A stretch of DNA of 52,398 nt from Nitrospira sp. (GTDB lineage Bacteria > Nitrospirota > Nitrospiria > Nitrospirales > Nitrospiraceae), in contig JADYYH010000017.1 of assembly GCA_020853775.1 (NCBI GenBank), forward strand, positions 1-52,398, read 5' to 3'. The position numbers and the translations under genes are program-made. The notes beneath the pieces are model-generated. The model worked only from the letters and a program-made list of their open reading frames with translations. It ran no database searches and was not told the DNA's origin. This document shows, one piece after another, positions 1 through 7,972 of this stretch. Position 1 is the first letter of the stretch, and every line of letters starts with the position of its first letter.

Positions 1-511
1 CGACGCGGGCCAGCTTGTCGTTGAGTTCGAAGACCGTGCCGACCGTGATGACTGTTGGCCCACCCATGCGTTCGACGGCCCATTGATCGAGGGCCACGGC
101 GTCAGGTTGCCGGAGGTCTTCGAATCGGCCCTCCAGCACTTCTGCCGGACGGCCGATCAAGGTGGCGGCGTCCAGGCCTGTCAAGGTGATTTGGTGATAC
201 TCGCCGTTCGCAAGCCTGGCCCGTAAGAGCCCTTTATATAGAGGCACGGCCCATTCCACACCGGGGATGCTGCGCACGCGATCGACCGTGGTATCGGCGA
301 TCGGTTTGACTTCATCGACCTGCGCGATGCCTGGATCCGTGACCCAGATCGGCACGTTGATGTTGCTGATGCTCGATTGCGACCACATCATGAGGCCCCA
401 GAAAATCGACCCCTGTTGAACGATCAACATGACCGCAAAGGTGAGACCGCACAGCAGCATGAGGTATTTCGCCCGATCGCCGAAGAGCATTCTGAGGGCG
501 ATGTAGTTCAT
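1..511 (-). CDS. ABC transporter permease, FtsX/MacB-like (partial)
   Basis: This is the N-terminal 170 residues of a membrane protein; the 3' part runs off the left edge of the window. The first 40 residues (MNYIALRMLFGDRAKYLMLL onward) form a cytoplasmic start followed by one strong membrane helix. A soluble periplasmic domain begins around residue 45 (NINVPIWVTDPG) and contains a segment typical of MacB/DevC-type periplasmic core domains (IPGVEWAVPLYKG). Such permeases pair with an ATPase and an adaptor to export lipids, peptides or lipoproteins. The partners should lie to the left of the window. Its ATG overlaps the TGA of the preceding gene (ATGA), so the two are probably translationally coupled. 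The family call is fairly sure; the substrate is unknown. Confidence 0.75.
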   Translation of the reverse strand, partial: MNYIALRMLFGDRAKYLMLLCGLTFAVMLIVQQGSIFWGLMMWSQSSISNINVPIWVTDPGIAQVDEVKPIADTTVDRVRSIPGVEWAVPLYKGLLRARLANGEYHQITLTGLDAATLIGRPAEVLEGRFEDLRQPDAVALDQWAVERMGGPTVITVGTVFELNDKLARV

Positions 512-924
512 TCACCCTCCTCGCCGGCGTGGTGGTCCGGGGCAAAGGCCATGACGAGAGGCATCTGGGGAAGACTGATCTGATCGTGTCGATGAAAGAA
601 AAACGTGCAGATTCTGGCAATCGGGCAACCTCGGTGCAGGGCGACGGTCCAGAATCGCCGCACATGCTGGCCGTCGTGCTGCTGAATTTCATCCATGAGG
701 CGCAAGGGGCCCGGGAATGGATTGGAGAAGTTTATTCCCATAGGCGCCAATCGCTCGGAGAGTCCGTCGGTCAGGAAGTCGAGAATGTCTCCGCACCAGG
801 AGAAACGGCGGCCATCACTGCTCGCCTCGCCCGAGGGAAGCAACTGGCGCTGCCGTTCGTCGACATAGGTTTGAATCTCGCGGCCAACGGCCTCTGGTGT
901 CAGTTGTGACGCAACGGATGTCAT
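508..924 (-). CDS. Hypothetical protein, 138 aa
   Basis: I do not recognise this protein. It has 138 residues from the ATG at 924; a TTG at 939 is an alternative start. It has no signal peptide and no membrane helix. The C-terminal half is rich in Cys and His (HRGCPIARICTFFFHRHDQ, then FAPDHHAGEEGE), which could bind metal, but no standard motif is complete. It overlaps the ABC permease start by four bases and is therefore the first gene of that operon. A sigma-54-type promoter lies just upstream and would start transcription near 930, leaving a leader of about six nucleotides. This suggests an almost leaderless message, or a start codon further downstream. Confidence 0.6.
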   Translation of the reverse strand: MTSVASQLTPEAVGREIQTYVDERQRQLLPSGEASSDGRRFSWCGDILDFLTDGLSERLAPMGINFSNPFPGPLRLMDEIQQHDGQHVRRFWTVALHRGCPIARICTFFFHRHDQISLPQMPLVMAFAPDHHAGEEGE

Positions 925-938
925 GGAGCTAAGGAACA

Positions 939-956
939 AAGCAGGGAAGATGCCAG
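939..956 (-). promoter_or_regulatory. Candidate sigma-54 promoter (-24/-12)
   Basis: On the minus strand the sequence reads CTGGCATCTTCCCTGCTTT. The GG (954-953) and GC (942-941) are separated by exactly ten bases, as in the consensus TGGCAC-N5-TTGC. It faces the 138-aa gene and the ABC permease. The palindrome at 1085-1100, about 140 bp upstream, is at a normal enhancer distance. The activator encoded directly upstream (1102-3129) is of the type that needs such a promoter. Confidence 0.6.
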
Positions 957-1084
957 ATCACGACCGAGCATGGTCAGCGTTCATATCTTACTGAACCGTC
1001 TAGAGAATATCGGAGGGGCGTGGATGCGCGGGGGAGGTAGTCTCTAATGGTATCTGCCGAGATATTGGCATCTGGAAGGAGTGG

Positions 1085-1100
1085 TGCCCATATGCGGGCA
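1085..1100. promoter_or_regulatory. 16-bp palindrome, candidate activator-binding site
   Basis: TGCCCATATGCGGGCA is an inverted repeat with 5-bp arms (TGCCC/GGGCA). It lies just past the 3' end of the sigma-54 activator gene and upstream of the candidate sigma-54 promoter at 939-956. It differs by one base from the core of the palindrome at 3131-3148, at the other end of the activator gene. It is probably an upstream activating sequence for that activator. Confidence 0.6.
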
Positions 1101-1101
1101 G

Positions 1102-3129
1102 TTACGAGGAGGGCCTGACCGGCCGGCTGATGTCCAATTTTTTCATGCGGTGCTGCAGGGTGGATCGTTTCATGCCGAGTTTTTCGGCGGCTCCCTGTTT
1201 TCCCGCCAGGACCCAATTGGTTCGAACCAGTACGTCCATGATATGGGCGCGCTCCGCCTCCGCCAATGTGCCGGGGGTGGAGTTCCGTTCATGGCTCAGT
1301 CCGAGGCCGTCCAGTTCATCGATGGTCAGTACAGATCCTCGACTGACGATCACCGCGCGTTCCATAAGGTGCTCGAGTTCTCGAACATTTCCCGGCCAAT
1401 CATAGGCGGAGAGGGCCTTGAGTGCGGCGCTGTTGATGCGCGTCACCGGCTTCCGGTGCCGAAGGCCGTACTTCTTGGCAAAGTGGCGAGCCAGCAGCGG
1501 AATGTCGTCGCGCCGTTCCCGCAGCGTCGGCAGGCGAAGCGGGAAGACGTTCAGGCGATAAAAGAGATCGGCACGGAATGCGCCGCGTTTGATGGCTTGC
1601 TCCAGATCGACGTTCGTCGCCGCCAGCACGCGAACATCTACGCGGATGGTCTGGGTTCCGCCGACCCGGTGGAACTCCTGCGCTTCCAGCACGCGCAGCA
1701 GTTTCATCTGGACGTCGATAGGGAGTTCGCCGACTTCATCGAGAAAAATCGTGCCGCCATGGGCGAGTTCGAAGCGGCCCAGCTTGCGAGCCGTCGCGCT
1801 GGTGAAGGCTCCCTTTTCGTGGCCGAAGAGTTCGGATTCGATGAGCGTCGGCGGAAGCGCCGCGCAGTTCACCGTGATCAGGGTGTTCTGCCGGCGCGGG
1901 GACAATCGATGAATGGCTTGGGCCACCAATTCCTTGCCGGTACCGGTTTCTCCCGTAATCAACACCGTGGAATCGGTAGGCGCGACCATTTCAATGGCTC
2001 GAAGCGATTTCTGAAGTGCGGGGCTATCCCCTACGAGGCTTTTCAGATCCAGAGAGGCGCCCATTTCTTCACGCAGGTACACGTTTTCCTGCTCCAGTTG
2101 ATCCTTGAGCCGCCGGATCTGGTCATAGGCGGAGAGATTGGTGATGGCGTGGGACAGGTGAAAACCGATTTGTTCCGTCAGCGCCAGGTCGCGTTCGGAA
2201 AAGGCGTTTCTCCGTTTGCTTCCGATGGCCAGGAAACCATAGGGCGCTCCTTGGACGAGGAGGGGGCAGAGCATGGCGGAACATACGCCAAGTGATTCGA
2301 AATAACGGTGTTCGGCAAATCGGTCCTGGTTGTGTCCGGTGAGCAGGAGGGGTTTGCCGGTGGTGAGGATTTCGGCCGCGGCCATTTGCTCGAACGGAAA
2401 TTGCCGCAAGGCGTCCTCGTCGATATCGACCCCCTCGCAAGCCACGATGTCGAACCAACGATTGTGGGGTTCGCCGACAAATCGTACGAGGCCGGTCACG
2501 TCGTGGTGGATGACTTCGCGGAGGATTGGCTGAATCGAGCGAATCAGATTGTCGAGTGTCAGAGTGCCCAGCACGACCTGATTGTTGATGGCCACCAGCG
2601 TGTCCCGTTCTTCAGCCGCCAGCACGGCGGTCAACACCGGTGCAATGTGTCGGCTTAACAGGTCGAGCCATATCCGATCCTCCGCCGAGAAGGCTCCGGG
2701 TTTGCCGGGCGCGACAGCGGCGATGACAGCCAGCGTCTTGGCGGCTGGGCCAGAGTCAACGGTCATGCTGATCGGAGCGACCAGCACCGATGTGCCAAGG
2801 CAAATATGCGGCGCGAGGGCTCGGGCTTCCGTCCAGGGAGACGTACTCAGATCGTCGGTCAGGATCGCCTGCCCGGCAAGGACTGCTGCTTCCTTGATGG
2901 TACCGGCTGCGGGTAATTGCGCGATGGGGTAGGCGGGCGAAGCCGGGTCACGCAAACTTTCGGATACCGGTGAAAACGCGGCGGCCGTCTCGCTGTACAG
3001 ATAGAGGCCGATGACGTCGCAGCACAGGCGATGGCTGAGTTCCTGGTGGAGTCGTTCGTCGAACTGGCGGAGAGTGTTTGTTTGGAGCAGCGCGCTCAGG
3101 ATGGGAAACCAGTCACGTCTGTCAAGCAT
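1102..3129 (-). CDS. Sigma-54-dependent transcriptional activator, FhlA-like (GAF-GAF-AAA+-HTH)
   Basis: This enhancer-binding protein remodels sigma-54 RNA polymerase. From the ATG at 3129 it has 675 residues: two GAF-type sensory domains (about 20-165 and 190-330), a short coiled linker (QLEQENVYLREEM), an AAA+ domain and a Fis-type helix-turn-helix. Walker A is GETGTGKE and Walker B is IFLDEVGELP. The sigma-54 contact loop reads GAFTSA instead of the usual GAFTGA, keeping the important FT. The arginine-finger segment (FRADLFYRLNV) and sensor II (WPGNVRELEH) are intact. The domain order matches FhlA, the formate-responsive regulator, but the ligand here cannot be read. GTG 3207 and ATG 3138 are other possible starts. 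The palindrome at 3131-3148 lies at the start codon, which suggests self-regulation. Confidence 0.9.
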   Translation of the reverse strand: MLDRRDWFPILSALLQTNTLRQFDERLHQELSHRLCCDVIGLYLYSETAAAFSPVSESLRDPASPAYPIAQLPAAGTIKEAAVLAGQAILTDDLSTSPWTEARALAPHICLGTSVLVAPISMTVDSGPAAKTLAVIAAVAPGKPGAFSAEDRIWLDLLSRHIAPVLTAVLAAEERDTLVAINNQVVLGTLTLDNLIRSIQPILREVIHHDVTGLVRFVGEPHNRWFDIVACEGVDIDEDALRQFPFEQMAAAEILTTGKPLLLTGHNQDRFAEHRYFESLGVCSAMLCPLLVQGAPYGFLAIGSKRRNAFSERDLALTEQIGFHLSHAITNLSAYDQIRRLKDQLEQENVYLREEMGASLDLKSLVGDSPALQKSLRAIEMVAPTDSTVLITGETGTGKELVAQAIHRLSPRRQNTLITVNCAALPPTLIESELFGHEKGAFTSATARKLGRFELAHGGTIFLDEVGELPIDVQMKLLRVLEAQEFHRVGGTQTIRVDVRVLAATNVDLEQAIKRGAFRADLFYRLNVFPLRLPTLRERRDDIPLLARHFAKKYGLRHRKPVTRINSAALKALSAYDWPGNVRELEHLMERAVIVSRGSVLTIDELDGLGLSHERNSTPGTLAEAERAHIMDVLVRTNWVLAGKQGAAEKLGMKRSTLQHRMKKLDISRPVRPSS

Positions 3130-3130
3130 G

Positions 3131-3148
3131 GTGCCCATATGTGGGCAC
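3131..3148. promoter_or_regulatory. 18-bp palindrome at the start of the activator gene
   Basis: GTGCCCATATGTGGGCAC is an inverted repeat with 7-bp arms around TATG. It begins one base before the chosen ATG (3129) of the FhlA-like activator. The core TGCCCATATG-x-GGGCA recurs at 1085-1100. A site in this place would fit negative autoregulation by the encoded protein; this is inference. Confidence 0.55.
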
Positions 3149-3254
3149 TTTAGCACGGCTTGATGATCGAGGGGAAGGCAGGGACGGAGAAGCCGCGGGG
3201 ATGTCACGTATAGGGTGGAAGTGAGGAGTCAGTACCGACCATAGGCATACGTTA

Positions 3255-4709
3255 TCACTGCGGGTTTCTGGATTTGAGGGCATCCAGGCGGGGTTTGTCG
3301 AGTGTGACATAGATAGACTTTTCCTGTGTCACGGTCACAGCGCCTGCTGTTTGCCCTTTGGCCTTTTTGACCCACTTGCGTCGGGTATAGATCACATCAC
3401 CCTTCCCGCTTTTTTTCAGATCGCTGTAGAGGAGAGCCAGTGTCGCCGCGTCGCGTATCGTTTCCGGAGGCGGCTCGGTGCCCTTGTCCAATCGTACGAC
3501 CACATGCGAACCGGGTGTGCCGCGGGCGTGAAGCCAGAGATCTTCGCTCTTCGCAAGTCCGAAGGTGAGATCATCATTCTCGCGAGCATTGCGACCCACC
3601 AGAATGGGATGGCCGTCGGATGAGACAAAACGGCGGAACGGCCCGCGGGATTCTCCGCTGTTGACGCGTTTCCGCCGTGGGGGGGGCGATTCTCGTCCCG
3701 CAGGGCGTCCCTCCGTACTTGGCGCCTGCCAGGTTCCTTGTTTGATCCTGTCCAATTCGGCTTGGGTCTGCTGAACCTCTGTTTCGATCGAGGCCAGGCG
3801 GGGCGAAATTTCGCGTTGGGCTGAGACGAATTTACGATACTTCGCAAAGTACGCGTCCATATTGGCCTGCGGTCCTTTGGTGGGATCGAGTGGAATCGTC
3901 AGCTCAGGCAATCGTTCATCGTAATAATCGACCACTGACACCGTGCTCTGCCCCTTCTTGAGCAGGCCGAGATTCGCCTTTAACAATTCTCCGTAGCGGG
4001 CGTAGGGTTCGTATCGTCCGGCCTGTTCGAGGTCTTGGCGGAGGGCGGCCATGCGGCGCAGGAGCTTTTTAAGATGTTTCCGCAGGCCCGATTCCCGTTC
4101 GCGGGCTTGAGCCTGGTGCGACAGCTCCGCTTCACGTTCCCGATAAAACGCTTCGAGTCTGGATGATAGGGGAAAGGGATTCTGGTCCGACTGCGGCTGC
4201 GAGTCCGGCGCAGGAGCGACCGGCTTCTGGGGCGCCGATCGAAACGATGCCGCTGCCGGTGCCTGATAGGTTTGGCCGATGCGCTCTTTATGGTGACGAA
4301 GCGTGGCGACCACCCGGCCTTCTCCGTCAAGAAAGAGGAGATCCGCATTGCGGCTGAATAGTTCTGCGAGGAGAGAGACGGGTCCGTCCCGGCTGGTGAG
4401 AGCAAGGCGAACGATGCGATCGCCGGCCATGTGCTGAATGCTGTCGATCCGCGCGCCCTGAATGCGCGCCCGGAGCAGCTGGCAGAATGAGGGCGGGGCC
4501 GGCGGATTGGGCAGCGGCTGCTGAACGAGATGGATCCGCGCCGTGTCGTCCCGCAGGGAGCAGAGCAGGCGGCGAGTATGTCCCGGGACACGAATTTCCA
4601 GGATAAGGGTGTCGGACAGCGGTTGAGAAATCTTCTGAATCCAGCCGTCCGCCAGGGCTTGGGTTAGTTCCTGGACAATGGAACCAATTTCTGTCGCAGT
4701 CAGAGCCAT
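3255..4709 (-). CDS. rqcH: RqcH/NFACT family ribosome quality-control protein
   Basis: The protein has 484 residues. It has an N-terminal NFACT-N (FbpA-like) domain, a central coiled coil (about residues 190-330, with QARERESGLRKHLKKLLRR) and a C-terminal NFACT-R/DUF814 domain containing DLWLHARGTPGSHVVVRL. Bacterial RqcH binds stalled 50S subunits carrying peptidyl-tRNA and adds C-terminal alanine tails. The Asp-Arg pair needed for tRNA recruitment appears as GDRIVRL. It is shorter than typical RqcH (about 560-570 aa), mainly in the middle, and resembles reduced forms found outside Firmicutes. It lies upstream of the FhlA-like gene on the same strand with a gap of about 125 bp, so a functional link is not implied. 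Older annotations call such proteins fibronectin-binding. Confidence 0.85.
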   Translation of the reverse strand: MALTATEIGSIVQELTQALADGWIQKISQPLSDTLILEIRVPGHTRRLLCSLRDDTARIHLVQQPLPNPPAPPSFCQLLRARIQGARIDSIQHMAGDRIVRLALTSRDGPVSLLAELFSRNADLLFLDGEGRVVATLRHHKERIGQTYQAPAAASFRSAPQKPVAPAPDSQPQSDQNPFPLSSRLEAFYREREAELSHQAQARERESGLRKHLKKLLRRMAALRQDLEQAGRYEPYARYGELLKANLGLLKKGQSTVSVVDYYDERLPELTIPLDPTKGPQANMDAYFAKYRKFVSAQREISPRLASIETEVQQTQAELDRIKQGTWQAPSTEGRPAGRESPPPRRKRVNSGESRGPFRRFVSSDGHPILVGRNARENDDLTFGLAKSEDLWLHARGTPGSHVVVRLDKGTEPPPETIRDAATLALLYSDLKKSGKGDVIYTRRKWVKKAKGQTAGAVTVTQEKSIYVTLDKPRLDALKSRNPQ

Positions 4710-5035
4710 TTTTTGGTCCGCCGTGCCAATCGTACGCCCCTCGACTCGACCGGCCTCTATTGATGGGCTCGAAGTGGTAAGGGAATTGTTTCGAGTGAGT
4801 GCTCGATTTTACCCATTTTTGTCCCATGAGACCAATTCGGTCACAAACACCCTCATTCAGTCCGAATGAATGGGTTCGACGCCCACGCTTCTTCCGGCCA
4901 AACGATCAGGGGCAGCCGGAGGAGAGTGGCATCTACATTGCTTCTTTCCACCTCACCTGGTTGTTGAGTTGTACGAGTGGGCAACAGCTCGTCCCGTTTT
5001 GGGGATCTTACAGGCTGTCCGACAGGAGGCGACTC
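4710..5035. other. Divergent intergenic region without a gene
   Basis: This 326-bp stretch separates the rqcH-like gene (minus) from the zinc-ribbon gene (plus). I see no convincing reading frame. It holds a small imperfect inverted repeat around 4830-4842 (GACC-AATTC-GGTC) and another around 4854-4868 (CATTC-N5-GAATG), which may be operator sites. No clear sigma-70 promoter pair stands out. Confidence 0.4.
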
Positions 5036-5263
5036 ATGACATGCACACGATGTGAAGGGTTAATGGTGATAGACGACTTGGTCGATCTCCAGGAAAGTTA
5101 TCATCCCATGCGGTTGCGTGGTCACCGCTGCCTGAGCTGCGGCAATGTGGTCGATACGCTGATTCAACGTCACCGGATGGTGCAGAACTCCCACCTCCAT
5201 CCTGTTCGGAGCACAGGGCCGGAGAAGCCGTTTCTCTTTGATTTGATCAAGCGCACGGCGTAA
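5036..5263 (+). CDS. Small zinc-ribbon protein, 75 aa
   Basis: This short cytoplasmic protein has two CxxC knuckles: CTRC near residue 3 and CLSC near residue 36. Together they form a zinc-ribbon pattern, with an acidic, hydrophobic stretch (MVIDDLVDLQES) between them. The start at 5036 is supported by an AGGAGG ribosome-binding site at 5024-5029. A longer reading frame upstream has no coding character. Small single-ribbon proteins of this kind are common in Nitrospira genomes as far as I recall; their function is unknown, and nucleic-acid binding is a guess. A hairpin at 5272-5299 follows the stop codon. Confidence 0.75.
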   Translation: MTCTRCEGLMVIDDLVDLQESYHPMRLRGHRCLSCGNVVDTLIQRHRMVQNSHLHPVRSTGPEKPFLFDLIKRTA

Positions 5264-5271
5264 TTCGGTCT

Positions 5272-5299
5272 CCCGCGAAGCCAGCCTCGGTTTCGCGGG
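5272..5299 (+). terminator. Hairpin after the zinc-ribbon gene
   Basis: CCCGCGAA (5272-5279) pairs with TTCGCGGG (5292-5299) across a 12-base loop, eight bases after the stop codon. There is no adjacent U-run, so it may be an attenuator-like or RNA-stabilising stem rather than a strong terminator. Confidence 0.45.
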
Positions 5300-5360
5300 G
5301 ATGCTGTCGGCGAATCCCACGGCCGCTCAGGCTCCTCTTTTTTGCTGCTGCGCGTTCCCG

Positions 5361-5445
5361 TCTACGCGACTCTCTCCATCGTGTCCTGAACTTCGTACGC
5401 CGCGGTCGTGCTGCATGCTTGTCAGCGAGCGAGCAGTCGCGTAGA
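5361..5445. repeat. Inverted-repeat element, 11-bp perfect arms
   Basis: TCTACGCGACT (5361-5371) is repeated in inverse orientation as AGTCGCGTAGA (5435-5445), with 63 bp between. The interior is GC-rich and contains CAGCGAGCGAGC. It looks like a folded intergenic repeat of REP or MITE type. Only one copy is in the window. Confidence 0.5.
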
Positions 5446-5486
5446 GTGCGCGCGGCATTCTCTTTGACTCAGAAAGGCGATGAGTA

Positions 5487-7034
5487 ATGACGGTTCTTGA
5501 TGCGCGGATACTCGAGCGGCTGATGGAGGCATTCCAGCAATCGATGCGTGGGTTGTTGAAGGACGTGTGCCGCGATTTCACACGCAACTATGCAGACGCC
5601 ACTTGCACGTTCGATTTGCCAATCGACTGGTTCCTGTCACTGGGGCATTCTTTCACGCAAGCCGAGTATAGCAATTGGAAAGTGGTGGGATGGATCGAGT
5701 CGCTGAACGACTTGCTCTATTTCGTCGATATCCTGGCCCAAGTGCGGCAGGAGCGGTCCCGGCTTGAAATTGCCGAACAGTTGCGCGCGGAGTTTCGAGA
5801 AAAGTTTTACGAACACGGCTATGCCGATGAAATGTTTCCTCGGGGCAAACCGGAGCCGCGGTTGCTTCTCGGCCGTTTGACGGCGCTCTGCCGCAGGCTG
5901 GCGCGGGAAATCACGCAAGAGTCTGTGTGTCTTGCACCGAGGCTGGCCTGTGCCTGGGTAGCGGAACAACGCCGGAGTGCCTGGGTGGTGCCCTGTGATC
6001 TGACGGCGAATGTTGAACGGGTGGAATTGCCCTGGAGCTGCGCAATCGGCACGGCAGGCCTGTGCTACGAGGCCTCTGGAGCAGTTCGCACCGCACTGCA
6101 GCGCGCCGAGGGCCAAGGAGAGTTCATGGTCACGGCGTCCGGGATTGAACTGTTGATCGGCGATCGCGCCTATCCTCTTATGGACTGCGGCAGGCATGAG
6201 CGGTGGCATTGGCGGCGGCTCGAGCCGTTGTCGATTCGGAAGAGCCGATACGGATCGCTGATCCTTGGGCCAACACTCGTGTATGGAGAGGAAAAGACGC
6301 CGATCGGCGTGCGACCGACGAAGCCGGAGGTGGCCATGCGCATGCGCCGGGCGTTATCGGCCATTGCCGCCGCCTGGCCGGAGGGCGACCGGTTGCTGGC
6401 GTTGCTGACATCGCGCATCGTGCCGCTGAAAGCCGCTGGTGTCGTCAGTTTCAGTTACCGGCACCGCCCAGGGTTATCCGCCATCAACTGTTTTGAGCGC
6501 GATCAACTGGACCTGATCGACGACCTGATCCACGAAAACAGTCATCACCACCTCAACCTCCTTCTGCGCAAGGAGGTGATGTATCAGCACGATCACAATC
6601 AGGAGATTTTTTATTCACCCTGGCGGCGCACACTGCGACCCTTGCGCGGAATCCTGCATGCGACATTCACCTTCACCATGGGTGCCGTGTTGTTCGAGCG
6701 GCTCGTGATGTGGGGATCAGGCAAGGCGGGGAAGCCGGGTTGGAAAAAGGCCGGCCTCAACCAACGCGATCTCGCCCGTGCTCGGTACCGGTGCCTTGAG
6801 GAAATCGAATCAGTTCGGTATTCGTTGAAGGATCTCGAGTACGCCGGCCGCCATCTCAAGTGGCTCACAGCCGGGGGCAAGGAGCTGGTGACGCACTTGC
6901 GCGATGCGCTCGCTTCTCTGGAGCGCGGGATGCAGAAGTATGAACAGGGGGTCAGTCAATCCGCGTTCGGTCCCGCGCTGCGCCGGCATCGAACGGAGCT
7001 GGCCCAGGCGCGAGAGACCTTGAGTCTGATGTAA
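5487..7034 (+). CDS. HExxH-motif protein, putative peptide beta-hydroxylase-type modifying enzyme
   Basis: The product has 515 residues and is soluble. The key motif is HENSH (His349-Glu350...His353) in the context IDDLIHENSHHHLNLLL, preceded by a segment typical of the family of HExxH-motif putative peptide-modification proteins (SYRHRPGLSAINCF). Some members of that family are iron/2-oxoglutarate enzymes acting on ribosomal peptides, and others are uncharacterised. The first 330 residues are less conserved and contain many Trp and Arg. No precursor peptide or RiPP transporter is recognisable next to it. The start ATG at 5487 has only a weak purine stretch upstream (AAAGGCGATG). A strong hairpin at 7074-7107 ends the unit. 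The family call is reasonable; the reaction is unproven. Confidence 0.6.
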   Translation: MTVLDARILERLMEAFQQSMRGLLKDVCRDFTRNYADATCTFDLPIDWFLSLGHSFTQAEYSNWKVVGWIESLNDLLYFVDILAQVRQERSRLEIAEQLRAEFREKFYEHGYADEMFPRGKPEPRLLLGRLTALCRRLAREITQESVCLAPRLACAWVAEQRRSAWVVPCDLTANVERVELPWSCAIGTAGLCYEASGAVRTALQRAEGQGEFMVTASGIELLIGDRAYPLMDCGRHERWHWRRLEPLSIRKSRYGSLILGPTLVYGEEKTPIGVRPTKPEVAMRMRRALSAIAAAWPEGDRLLALLTSRIVPLKAAGVVSFSYRHRPGLSAINCFERDQLDLIDDLIHENSHHHLNLLLRKEVMYQHDHNQEIFYSPWRRTLRPLRGILHATFTFTMGAVLFERLVMWGSGKAGKPGWKKAGLNQRDLARARYRCLEEIESVRYSLKDLEYAGRHLKWLTAGGKELVTHLRDALASLERGMQKYEQGVSQSAFGPALRRHRTELAQARETLSLM

Positions 7035-7073
7035 TCCCCTCATTGACGATTGGGCGGGAGATGGGGATGCAAA

Positions 7074-7107
7074 ACGGGCCCCGGCTTCAAACGAAGCCGG
7101 GGCCCGT
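7074..7107. terminator. Bidirectional terminator, 15-bp perfect stem
   Basis: A 15-bp GC-rich stem (7074-7088 with 7093-7107) closes on an AAAC loop. On the minus strand it is followed by TTTT, so it fits termination of the 7180-7710 gene. It also lies 40 bp after the stop of the HExxH gene on the plus strand. Confidence 0.7.
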
Positions 7108-7179
7108 GGCTTGTGACCGAGTCAGTGGTATCTTCCCGCCCGTTCGCAGGCGCTCACGTGGCGGGTTATTTGTTGGCGC

Positions 7180-7710
7180 TCACGCAGCGGGCTGGTGACG
7201 AACCAGATAGGAGCCGATTTCCGGGTCACCGGTCTGCGGGCTTGCGGTCGGGCCCTCGCTTTCCGCATGTGAGCCCGTGATATTCAGCAGGCTGAGAGAC
7301 AATCGGATGGTCCCGAGAATCCTGGTCGGCACGTCCGGGGGCGGAGCCGGGGGCTTCATGATGCCGCGGCTGGTGATCACGTTGGTCTCTGGATGAAACA
7401 CTTTGCCGTCCATGAGGTTTTGGAGTGTCTGAATCGCCTGGTGGTTCCGGGCATCATTGGGGGAAGGCGTGAGGGCTGGTTCCGTCAGGCCTTTCGTAAT
7501 GCCGGCATGCCCGCATAACTCGCCGATCTGCCTGCCATCGGCATACTGAAAACCATGCGTCGTCGTGTACTGGCCGAATCCGCCCATAATCTCCTGATAC
7601 GATCGCCCGGCGGTCTGGGAAAGATTCAACCACTGTAAATTCGTGTCGGTATCCAAGGTGAGCAGCCGATCCTCGCTGCCTGCAACGAGATCCTGTTGAA
7701 TCAGTGCCAT
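7180..7710 (-). CDS. Hypothetical protein, 176 aa, DUF1566/PEP-CTERM-like N-terminus
   Basis: I do not recognise a defined function. The N-terminal third (DTDTNLQWLNLSQTAGRSYQ) resembles the repeated 'D..T.LQWLdL..T.G.Sy..i' motif seen in many secreted PEP-CTERM and adhesin-like proteins. This protein has no signal peptide and no PEP-CTERM tail. The middle is Pro-rich (MKPPAPPPDVP). The ATG at 7710 is preferred over 7722 because an appropriately spaced GGAGGG precedes it. It converges on the HExxH gene across a shared terminator, so it is a possible but unproven substrate or partner. Confidence 0.55.
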   Translation of the reverse strand: MALIQQDLVAGSEDRLLTLDTDTNLQWLNLSQTAGRSYQEIMGGFGQYTTTHGFQYADGRQIGELCGHAGITKGLTEPALTPSPNDARNHQAIQTLQNLMDGKVFHPETNVITSRGIMKPPAPPPDVPTRILGTIRLSLSLLNITGSHAESEGPTASPQTGDPEIGSYLVRHQPAA

Positions 7711-7748
7711 GAGGCCCTCCATGATTGGCGGTAGGAGACGGTGTTCAG

Positions 7749-7854
7749 CTAGGGAACCTCTGATTAATTCCCGATTTTGATCAGTCAGCGTCTAAAACAC
7801 AGGGAATTTAACTCGTCGCTGTCTGAGACTTCGAATTAATCAGACCTTCCCTAG
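7749..7854. mobile_element. MITE-like element with 22-bp terminal inverted repeats
   Basis: The left end 7749-7770 starts CTAGGGAACC and the right end 7833-7854 ends GGTTCCCTAG-like (CCTTCCCTAG). The two ends match at 20 of 22 positions as inverted repeats, sharing CTGATTAATTC. The element is 106 bp, non-coding, and bounded by CTAG on both sides, which could be a 4-bp target duplication as made by IS5-type transposases. No transposase is present, so it would be a non-autonomous element. Confidence 0.6.
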
Positions 7855-7972
7855 ATCAGGTAGATACTAGCACAAGGGTATCGGGCGTACGTCAGTTCAG
7901 GGCAGGGAGAGATGTGGCGCGCCGGATGGTGATGGCGGCAGTGATACATTTATCGGGGTGGCTACACGGTCT

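Noticed and set aside
1081-2295. A 404-aa plus-strand reading frame opposite the FhlA-like activator gene
   Set aside because: It mirrors a clear sigma-54 activator on the other strand, has no recognisable domains and no good ribosome-binding site.
4799-5035. N-terminal extension of the zinc-ribbon protein
   Set aside because: The upstream frame shows no protein-like pattern, and AGGAGG directly precedes the ATG at 5036.
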